NCBI GenBank assembly: GCA_964544265.1
Contig: CAZJBD010000015.1
Location: forward strand, 1 to 25,155
Direction: 5' to 3'
DNA from: JALHVH01 sp964544265
Lineage (GTDB): Bacteria > Acidobacteriota > Aminicenantia > Aminicenantales > Saccharicenantaceae
Length of the DNA stretch: 25,155 nt
Shown here: in pieces, positions 15,325-21,696 of the stretch
Position numbering within the stretch: position 1 is the first letter of the stretch
Layout: each line of letters begins with the position of its first letter
Position numbers and translations under genes: made by a program
The notes under the pieces: generated by a model
The model's database searches: none
What the model saw: only the letters and a program-made list of their open reading frames with translations
What the model was told of the DNA's origin: nothing

Positions 15325-16353
15325 TTGTTGTTCGCGGCGGCGGCCGGCCTGGGAATCATCATTATCGGCGGGCCGAAGACCTTCGGCCGGGCGACGCGCG
15401 AGGAGTGGTTCGCGAAGCTCTTTGTCGTCGATGGCCATACCCATGACACCGTTCCGGCGTACGGCGAGCAGCTGAAACAAGCGGGGATGAAGAGGCTTTT
15501 GGCCGCCGGTCTTGACGGGATCGTTCTTGCTTTTCCTCTCAACTTCGCCGCGCCGGAGGACCTTATCGCCCGGATTCGCGAAGATCGGGCCTTTGTCGAG
15601 CAATATGCGCGGGAGAACGACATCCCATTCATATTCGTTGACGCTTTCCGCCCGGAGGAGAATCAAACCGGGAAGCGGCCGCTGCAGATTCTCTCCTCGA
15701 TTGAATACTTCGACAGCCTGTTCGACGAGCGATTGCAACGGATCGGCGAGCTGAAATCGGCCGGCATTTCATCGGTGACGCTGATCGATAACGACCGGAA
15801 TGCAATCTCCATAAAAAGAGAGGGGAAGGCGGCCCTCAATCCTTTCGGCCGTAAAATCGTTAAAAAGCTGAACGATTGCGGCCTCGTCATCGACATCTCC
15901 CATCTCCCCGATGAGCTTCAATTGGATGTCATCACCTCTTCGGAAAAGCCGGTGCTGGCCTCTCATTCTAATGCTCGCAAAGTCGCCCCCTCCGGCCGCA
16001 ATCTCTCCGACGAAGTTCTCTTGGAATTGACCCGGCGAGGCGGAATGGTGCTTTTCACCTTCGATCGCGAATATCTGGCCGGCGTCGAATCCAGGAGAGA
16101 TACTCCCGGGATATCCCTGCTGTTGAAACACATCGCTTATGTCGCCCGAAATTTCGGTCTCGATCATATCGGCATCGGCAGCGACTACGGCGGCTCGGGT
16201 CGAAACGCTCCCCCCGATATCCAGGGAGTTGAATGCTTTTTCGTCCTCGCCCGGGCCTTGATCGAGGACGGATATTCGTTCGATCAGGTGCGAAAGATCA
16301 TGGGCGGAAATCTCGTCCGTTTCTTTTCTTCGAAGCAGGATGGCGCGCATTAA
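15325..16353 (+). CDS. Membrane dipeptidase-like amidohydrolase (peptidase M19, renal dipeptidase family)
   Basis: The protein has 342 residues from a TTG at 15325. M19 features: VDGHTHD (35-41), Glu127 in LSSIEYFDSL, DISHL with His193, ASHSNARK with His214, RNLSDE, and IGSDYGG with Asp287. These give the dinuclear metal site that hydrolyses dipeptides and related amides. The usual HxD of the first strand is His38-Thr-His40 here, an odd change toward the HxH of other amidohydrolases. A hydrophobic N terminus suggests a signal or anchor. The start is unclear. Reading back to an ATA at 15301 gives KSIVVKALLFAAAAG, a far better signal start, so the natural start may be AUA or a mutated ATG. The gene stands alone. 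Confidence 0.82.
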   Translation: MLFAAAAGLGIIIIGGPKTFGRATREEWFAKLFVVDGHTHDTVPAYGEQLKQAGMKRLLAAGLDGIVLAFPLNFAAPEDLIARIREDRAFVEQYARENDIPFIFVDAFRPEENQTGKRPLQILSSIEYFDSLFDERLQRIGELKSAGISSVTLIDNDRNAISIKREGKAALNPFGRKIVKKLNDCGLVIDISHLPDELQLDVITSSEKPVLASHSNARKVAPSGRNLSDEVLLELTRRGGMVLFTFDREYLAGVESRRDTPGISLLLKHIAYVARNFGLDHIGIGSDYGGSGRNAPPDIQGVECFFVLARALIEDGYSFDQVRKIMGGNLVRFFSSKQDGAH

Positions 16354-16429
16354 AAAGCGACGATTGGATTCATCTGGATCCAGTGAACGGCGTCGCCTCG
16401 ACCGAGAATGAAGCGCTAGCCTTCTCATT

Positions 16430-16472
16430 AACTAAAATATTAGTTGACAAACTAATAAATTAGTTGTATATT
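16430..16472 (+). promoter_or_regulatory. Promoter with four phased operator half-sites in front of the BlaI-like gene
   Basis: Half-sites alternate in orientation with exact 10-bp spacing: AACTAA (16430-16435), TTAGTT (16440-16445), AACTAA (16450-16455) and TTAGTT (16460-16465). Every neighbouring pair is therefore an inverted repeat with a four-base centre. The sites cover a near-consensus promoter: TTGACA (16444-16449), a 17-base spacer, then TATATT (16467-16472). This is the arrangement expected of an autoregulated BlaI/MecI-type repressor, whose dimers bind such dyads over their own promoter. Confidence 0.8.
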
Positions 16473-16481
16473 GGGGATGCT

Positions 16482-16862
16482 ATGAAAGAACTCACTCGCG
16501 CCGAGGAACAAATCATTCAGGTCCTATGGTCTCTGGGCAAGGCCTATGTCAAAGATATCATCGAATGCCTGCCTTCGCCCAAGCCCGCCTACAATACGGT
16601 TTCGACGATCGTCCGGATCCTGGAGAAGAAGGGTTTTGTCGGCCACGAGGCCATCGGGAAAACCCATCTCTACCGGCCGCTTGTCGCGAAGAAGGACTAC
16701 ACCCAGGCGTTTCTCAAGCGCTTCGTCAAGAACTATTTCGACGATTCCTATCAGGAGCTCGTGTCCTTTTTCGCCAAGGACCGGAATCTGACAGTTTCCG
16801 AGCTCGAGGAGATCCTGGACGCCCTCCGGGAGGAAATTCGGAAGCAGAAGGAGACCAAATGA
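16482..16862 (+). CDS. BlaI/MecI/CopY-family transcriptional repressor
   Basis: The 126-residue protein begins MKELTRAEEQIIQVLW, the BlaI/MecI opening. A winged helix follows, with recognition helix around YNTVSTIVRILEKKGFV (residues 37-53) and wing at GKTHLYRPL. A C-terminal dimerisation region spans about 72-126. BlaI-type repressors are dimers cleaved or released after a signal from a membrane M56 protease. The next gene encodes that partner and overlaps this stop by four bases (ATGA). I chose ATG 16482; an in-frame TTG at 16464 falls inside the promoter. The predicted transcription start (near 16479) leaves almost no leader, so translation is probably leaderless. No beta-lactamase gene is adjacent. 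Confidence 0.9.
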   Translation: MKELTRAEEQIIQVLWSLGKAYVKDIIECLPSPKPAYNTVSTIVRILEKKGFVGHEAIGKTHLYRPLVAKKDYTQAFLKRFVKNYFDDSYQELVSFFAKDRNLTVSELEEILDALREEIRKQKETK

Positions 16863-18166
16863 GCGACTTCCTCGTCTACCTCCTCAAGTCAGGGGCATGC
16901 CTTGCGATTTTCTACGGATTCTACCGGCTCGTTCTGATGAAGGACACGAATTTCGGACTCAACCGTGCCTTCCTCCTGGGGTCGGCCGCGTTTTCCCTCA
17001 TTCTTCCCGTCGTTCGTGTTCCCTCGCCTTTTTTCAAGACCGTGGTCCACGCCTCGTCTCCCGCGCTGCCGACCGCTGCGGAGGCGGCCCCGGTCGCCGG
17101 TGCGGCGCGCGCGATCGGCCTATCCGACGTCCTGCTCGCGGTCTATGCCCCGGTCGCCGGTCTGTTCCTCCTCCTTTTCCTGGTCAGGGTTGGGCGTCTG
17201 GCCCTCATGGCCGGGCGCTGCGCGTCCGAGCGCCGTCGCGGCCTGAGGATCGTCCTCTGCGACCGGGCCGGCGAGTCGTTCTCGTTCTTCCATTTCGTTT
17301 TCCTCAACAAAGCGAACGTTCCCGAAGGGGACCTGGACCGGATTCTGGCCCACGAGCTGGCCCACGTTCGTCAGCTCCACTCCTTCGATATTGTTTTTTT
17401 AGAACTGCTGACAGTCATCCAATGGTTCAATCCTTTTGTATGGCCATACAGAAGATCACTGCGCGAAACCCACGAATACCTGGCGGACCGAGCAGTCATC
17501 GCGCAGGGCTGCGGTCTCGCCCGGTATCAGCTGCTCATCGTCGAGCAGCATGTGGGCGGACGGCTGTTCGAGCTGGCGAGCAGCTTCCGGACATCCCAAA
17601 TTAAAAGGAGAATCGCCATGCTATCCAAGCAGGAGACAAAAGGATTGGCCCGGTGGAAGCCGCTTTGGATTCTGCCGCTGGCCGTGGTTTTCGTCCTGGC
17701 CTTCGCCGAGTCCCGGACGGTCGTCGTTCAGGAGGCTCAGGAGGCCGTGAAGGCGACGTCCGCCGAAAAGGCCAAGCCCGCCAAGGAAATGTCCGAAGAA
17801 GAGATGATGGAGGCCCTCAAGGAAAAATGGGTCAAGCTCGAGGCGATGAAGAAGGAGAACACCGAAGCTCTGGAAATGCTCAGGAAGAAACTCGAAGGCA
17901 CGACCGATCCCGCGGTAAAAGAGAAGATCATGTCCAAGATCAAAGAGCAGAAGCTCGCATCCCTTGAGATCGGGGCAAAGGAGCGCATGCTCCATATGAA
18001 GAAGATCGAGATGCTTCTGGCCAAGGAAATCGACGCGGGCAAGAAAGTCGAACTGGAGAGCAAGCTCAAGCAGCTTCAGATCGAGAGCAACGAGTACGCG
18101 AAGAAGCTCGAATCCATCCACAAGGCAGAAGAAAAGGCTAAACAGGCGGAGGCTGAAAAAAAGTAA
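16859..18166 (+). CDS. M56-family (BlaR1/MecR1-like) membrane zinc protease with periplasmic coiled-coil tail
   Basis: A 435-residue protein. N-terminal helices (about 5-25, 35-55, 88-115) precede a cytosolic zinc-protease domain with HELAH (165-169) and the downstream glutamate region ETHEYLADRA (203-212). A last membrane helix follows (about 268-284). In BlaR1 a penicillin-binding sensor domain would come next. Here residues 290-435 are a highly charged, Lys/Glu-rich, probably coiled-coil tail outside the membrane, with no SxxK or KTG box. It presumably senses something other than beta-lactams, such as envelope stress, and inactivates the BlaI-like repressor encoded just upstream, with which it overlaps by four bases. 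Confidence 0.88.
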   Translation: MSDFLVYLLKSGACLAIFYGFYRLVLMKDTNFGLNRAFLLGSAAFSLILPVVRVPSPFFKTVVHASSPALPTAAEAAPVAGAARAIGLSDVLLAVYAPVAGLFLLLFLVRVGRLALMAGRCASERRRGLRIVLCDRAGESFSFFHFVFLNKANVPEGDLDRILAHELAHVRQLHSFDIVFLELLTVIQWFNPFVWPYRRSLRETHEYLADRAVIAQGCGLARYQLLIVEQHVGGRLFELASSFRTSQIKRRIAMLSKQETKGLARWKPLWILPLAVVFVLAFAESRTVVVQEAQEAVKATSAEKAKPAKEMSEEEMMEALKEKWVKLEAMKKENTEALEMLRKKLEGTTDPAVKEKIMSKIKEQKLASLEIGAKERMLHMKKIEMLLAKEIDAGKKVELESKLKQLQIESNEYAKKLESIHKAEEKAKQAEAEKK

Positions 18167-18188
18167 GCTTAATTCCGCTGATGTGGAG

Positions 18189-18218
18189 TGGAGCCCGGAG
18201 CATTAGCTCCGGGCTCCA
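18189..18218 (+). terminator. Strong GC-rich hairpin after the M56 gene (possible terminator)
   Basis: TGGAGCCCGGAG (18189-18200) and CTCCGGGCTCCA (18207-18218) form a perfect 12-bp stem with a six-base loop, 22 bases after the M56 stop. No T-run follows, so it is not a textbook intrinsic terminator; it may protect the mRNA end or act with Rho. It directly precedes repeat copy B. Confidence 0.45.
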
Positions 18219-18220
18219 TC

Positions 18221-18306
18221 GGGGGCGGCCCATGCCAACATCTTCATAACAAAGACGATAGGCGTAAAAAGCGGCCAGTCTAAAGGCTATAAAGGCCCTT
18301 TTTACC
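18221..18306. repeat. Dispersed 86-bp intergenic repeat, copy B
   Basis: This is the second copy of the element at 15075-15160 (67 of 86 positions identical, no gaps). Here the inner inverted repeat is better conserved: GTAAAAAGCGGCC near 18273 against GGCCCTTTTTAC near 18294-18305. It lies between the M56 hairpin and the M23 remnant. Confidence 0.75.
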
Positions 18307-18382
18307 GCTAAAAACGGCCCTTATTCCAGATAAGGTTATTTACCACATGATGTTTTTGGCAGTGCATATTATTTAAAAAGCA

Positions 18383-18413
18383 GCGCTTCTTTTAGTTTCT
18401 AAAAGGGAAGCGC
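18383..18413 (-). terminator. Intrinsic terminator of the M23 peptidase remnant
   Basis: On the minus strand the RNA forms a 13-bp stem: GCGCTT-CTTTTAG against CTAAAAG-AAGCGC, with a two-base bulge and a three-base loop. A T-run (complement of 18375-18379) follows. The stop codon of the M23 remnant (18401-18399) lies in the loop side of the stem. Confidence 0.65.
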
Positions 18414-18572
18414 CGTATAAAACACGCCGTACCTCAAGCCTCCGCGTTCATCCAAAGGCCCTCCGGCATTTCGGAACGTCACCGGGATGCTGTCTTCAAT
18501 CCAGTGATAAGGATATTTCCTGTAAAGTTCGAAATGAAGATGAGGATCATTTAGATTGTCAATGTAAGGAGA
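18399..18572 (-). pseudogene. 3' remnant of an M23-family metallopeptidase gene
   Basis: On the minus strand 57 codons are open from just after a TGA (18575-18573) to TAG (18401-18399). The peptide contains DPHLHFEL, the HxH block of M23 peptidases, then IPVTFRNAGGPLDERGG and ends VFYTALPF. These resemble the C terminus of M23-type exported peptidases. No start codon and none of the upstream half of the domain is present, so this is a truncated remnant. It still has an intrinsic terminator. Confidence 0.65.
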
Positions 18573-18637
18573 TCATTTTCTGTTCTGAATTCTTCTTATG
18601 AACTCTATAGCCGCTCGCGACTGAACGAATTAATCGG

Positions 18638-18982
18638 TCACTGCTTAGCGATCCTCTCCCAGATCGCCTCGATGTTATTCATGTGAAGGTTCGTTCCTCG
18701 GGCTTCGAGCCGCCTATCCTTAAAGTAGGGGAAATCCTTTTCGATCGCCTGTCTGATTCTGGCATCGTCCGACCGGATGAGACTCGTATCGATGGCCACG
18801 ATTCCTTTGCGTGTCGCAAGGGCCACCGTGGCAATGGTCTGCATGTAATCGCCCGTCCAGATGATGAGGGCTCTTTCGCTCAATTTTTTTTGATGCAACG
18901 GCAACTCCGACTGCGCCCACAGAAGCACCGCCAGCAAGCTTTGCAAAACGACGGCGGCAATGATCTTAATTTTTGATTCCAT
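18638..18982 (-). pseudogene. Truncated metallo-beta-lactamase-fold exported protein
   Basis: The product is 114 residues from an ATG at 18982 with an AGGAGGG site. It has a signal peptide (IKIIAAVVLQSLLAVLLWAQ), then a segment typical of the first strands of exported metallo-beta-lactamase-fold proteins (ALIIWTGDYMQTIATVALA, KGIVAIDTSL, DARIRQAIEKDF). The protein ends soon after (NLHMNNIEAIWERIAKQ) and lacks the HxHxDH metal motif and the rest of the fold. It is probably an internally deleted or truncated gene. The neighbouring M23 remnant supports local decay. It follows the PD40 gene by 55 bases on the same strand. Confidence 0.55.
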
Positions 18983-19037
18983 CAATCCCTCCTGCCTGTC
19001 TCTATTCTTTCGGTCTTAAATATGGAGATTGAAAGCG

Positions 19038-19994
19038 TCACCTCAAGGCTTCCGGCCTCAAAGTATCGAGGACCCTTGCCTCGACCCAATAAAAATGGGC
19101 TTGATCGCCTGCGAAACCTTCGCTGTGCGACCGGATGAAGAAGAGGTATTGACCGTCCCGCGAAAGCGAAGGGAAGCGTTCATAGGCCGGGGTATTGACG
19201 GGCCCGTCGAGCCCGAGCGGCCGGCTCCACTGGCCGTCGGCCTGACGAATGCTGATTCCGATATCGGTGAGCGTCGGAGGTCCCTCCTCAGGAAAATAGG
19301 AGAGGAGCATGAATTTCTCGTCGGGATCGACCCATGGATCGACGAGGCGGGCTCCGGCTGACAACGGACCGGGGATCTTTTCCGGGGGGAGTACTTTGCC
19401 GTCGATATATCGACAGATGTAGACGCCCGGTGCATTTTCTGTATGGACTCTCCCCGAGAAATATATATTTCCGCTTCGGGCGACACTCACCTGTCCCTTG
19501 GTCATCAAGGTGTCAATCGTCGACTCGATCGGCAACGGCTTGGTCCAGCCAGATCCGGTTTTTTCAACGTAGCAGATCGCCGTGGGCTGCTCTGACGAGC
19601 TGTGGCCCGAAGGGAGGACGGCGCTGAAGTACAAGCGCTGTCCATCTGGAGAGAACGCAGGTCCTCTGTTCCCCGAACCGGTCACAAAAGGGGCGATCTC
19701 GGGCCGGGAAAAGACTTTCCCATCGAATGCGCTATGAAATATTGTCTGGTCGGGACCGTCCTGAAGCATCGCCGCCCAGAAAACGCCCTTTCCGTCCGGG
19801 GAAAAGGCCAGCTGTCCGTGGGGATGCTTTTCGGCGGTTAGAATATCGGCCCAGAATTTCGTCGGCTCCAGCCCGGGCGGCGTCAAACCGAAGAATTTCT
19901 TTGCCCCGGGCTGCGGCTGCAAACCGCAGATCACGACGGCCATGAAGGCGATAAAGCACGGGATGACGTTCCGTATTCTCGTCCGCGTCTTCAT
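19038..19994 (-). CDS. Exported PD40/TolB-like beta-propeller protein
   Basis: The 318-residue protein has a signal peptide (about residues 9-25) and at least three PD40 repeats with the hallmark FSPDG or SRDG turn: LAFSPDGKGVFWAA (62-75), PAFSPDGQRLYFSA (about 112-125) and PSLSRDGQYLFF (about 288-299). A degenerate VDPDEKFML turn lies between. Such six- or seven-bladed propellers sit in the periplasm or on the surface and bind peptides, proteins or glycans. No catalytic domain is attached. The ATG at 19994 follows GGAGG. Function unknown. Confidence 0.8.
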   Translation of the reverse strand: MKTRTRIRNVIPCFIAFMAVVICGLQPQPGAKKFFGLTPPGLEPTKFWADILTAEKHPHGQLAFSPDGKGVFWAAMLQDGPDQTIFHSAFDGKVFSRPEIAPFVTGSGNRGPAFSPDGQRLYFSAVLPSGHSSSEQPTAICYVEKTGSGWTKPLPIESTIDTLMTKGQVSVARSGNIYFSGRVHTENAPGVYICRYIDGKVLPPEKIPGPLSAGARLVDPWVDPDEKFMLLSYFPEEGPPTLTDIGISIRQADGQWSRPLGLDGPVNTPAYERFPSLSRDGQYLFFIRSHSEGFAGDQAHFYWVEARVLDTLRPEALR

Positions 19995-20060
19995 GAATGA
20001 CCTCCTGGATCCCGTCGTCTCGGGAAGGGATATGCCCCTGGATCAATAATGCGCTTGCCC

Positions 20061-20089
20061 ATTATATCTCCATCGCGTCGCGGTAAGAA
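20061..20089 (-). promoter_or_regulatory. Putative promoter of the PD40 gene
   Basis: On the minus strand a consensus TATAAT (20066-20061) has a weak TTCTTA (20089-20084) 17 bases upstream, about 66 bases before the PD40 start. The remaining gap (to 20177) holds only a 6-bp hairpin without a T-run. Confidence 0.35.
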
Positions 20090-20177
20090 CAAAAACAATA
20101 TTCCGGACAGACCGGCGGTGTTGACGCGGACTCCATCTCAGAAGAGTCGCTCTTCATCTGGATTCAGAACCGAAAAT

Positions 20178-21368
20178 CTAGAACTCAAACTTGAGCCCGA
20201 AGATGGGCATCAAAGGCAGATGCGTCCTTCCGACCACGTCTTGGGCACTGCTATCCCATTCATACTCATAGATGACTTCATTGTTAAGGGCATTCCAGAT
20301 ATCCAGATAGAGAACAAGGTTGGATTTTTTGAAATTGTATCTTCTTTCGGCTCTCAGGTTTAGCTTGCTGTACGCAGGATAACTCATTTCATTGAATCTC
20401 GAGAAATCGTAATAGATCCTCCCATGCAACCGCGATAAATCCTCGTCAAAGGGTGTCCTCGGCCTGCCACCCATGGCGGTCCATCTGATGCCGAATTCCC
20501 ATAACGTGTTTGGCTTATACCCGGCCAGGAAATTGATGATATAAGGGGTTTTGAAGCCGCTGTTCCGCCAAATTCCGTTCAAGTCCTTATAGCGGCTCGT
20601 GGAGATCGTCACGTTTGTGAGTCCATGAAGGTGTTTGACCAACTTTTTATGTATGAGCAATTCAATCCCCCTGGCAAAACCCCTGCCGGCGTTGGTTAAG
20701 GAATCTGGATAATAATATGTGTCAATGGCCAGTTCGTTGGCCAGGTATAGAGGATTATCGAGATCGATAAGCAAGTTCTTGTATCGTTTTTCAAAAGCCT
20801 CCAGCGTGAGTTTCGTGTTTCCGTCAATATATTCAATCCCTAAAGCATAATGAGTGGCATGAATATCCTTCAAAGCGATATGCCTCGGGAAAAATGCCAT
20901 GAAGCGCATCGGGATTGTCTGATAAAAAACGCCGTACCCGCCCGTTATGGATAGGTTATGGTTGAGATGGAAAGAACCCGAAAGGCGGGGTGAAAAGTGA
21001 AAAACCTTGTGCGTTGATGAATAATCTCCCCGAAGTCCGAAGGTCGTGTCCAATCTTTTGAGAAAGTTCCATCCAAGCGAAAAATATAAAGTCCATTTTG
21101 TCGTGTGATAATCATAATCCTTGTCAAAAGTGTGGTAAAAAGCCCCGGTTGAAGTATAGGTTTGGTTTCGATAATAATTTATTCCGTCTTCTTCAGATTT
21201 GATCTGAACTCCGAATTCAAGTTTATTGTTATTTTTGAAAAATAGAAAGTTTGAATTCCTCGGGCTCGTGTATTGGGCCAGGTCCGTTGATTTCCAGTAA
21301 TAATCCATGCCTTTTAGGGGGAGAGATTCGGAATCTGTGCGTTTCAGAAATGAAAAGGCCGGCGACAA
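20178..21368 (-). pseudogene. 5'-truncated TonB-dependent outer-membrane receptor (C-terminal beta-barrel half)
   Basis: About 390 codons encode amphipathic beta-strands of a TonB-dependent receptor barrel. They include RLSGSFHLNHNLSITGGYGVFYQT, a penultimate LYLDIWNALNN block and the terminal phenylalanine (GLKFEF) needed for barrel insertion. The signal peptide, TonB box, plug domain and first strands are absent. The frame opens at a TTG (21368) right after a TAG with no ribosome binding site. The sequence is visibly AT-richer than the genes on either side. The truncation point coincides with the 5' truncation of a gene on the other strand. Not expected to give a working receptor. Confidence 0.8.
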
Positions 21369-21639
21369 CTATGGAGTCAAAGAAGAGCTCGTCCAAAAGC
21401 AAATTGACGAAATTCTCAACTCCCCCCTTTCCACGGAGAGAAAAGCAAGGCTTGTCTCCAACAAAAAAGCCCTGCTGCAAAAAACGCAGCTGACCAAGGC
21501 CACGGCCCTGTATAATGGCGCCGCCAGCTATTACAACGCAGGGATGTCGGCCAAAGCCCTTCATCTTGCCCAGATCGCAGCAACACATTCCGCTTTTAAG
21601 GATAAAGCAGAGCAGCTCCTCACGCTGATAAAAAAGTGA
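21307..21639 (+). pseudogene. 5'-truncated helical-repeat (TPR-like) gene fragment
   Basis: From about 21340 to the stop at 21639 the plus strand encodes a helical peptide. It includes KEELVQKQIDEILNSPLSTE, KALLQKTQLTKATALYNGAA, then AGMSAKALHLAQIAATH and FKDKAEQLLTLIKK. The paired helices with small residues at set positions (YNGAASYYNAGMSAKAL) look like the last one or two tetratricopeptide repeats of a longer protein. The only in-frame ATG (21307) has no ribosome binding site and lies within the neighbouring receptor fragment. It is therefore a 3' remnant beginning at the shared breakpoint. Confidence 0.6.
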
Positions 21640-21696
21640 TCTCTTGAAGGTCCATCTCCATGAAGGCGCGGCGCCAAGCAATTCGTCGATCCACAA

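Noticed and set aside
20141..20155. Hairpin GAAGAG-TCG-CTCTTC as terminator
   Set aside because: The stem is only 6 bp and no T-run follows on either strand.
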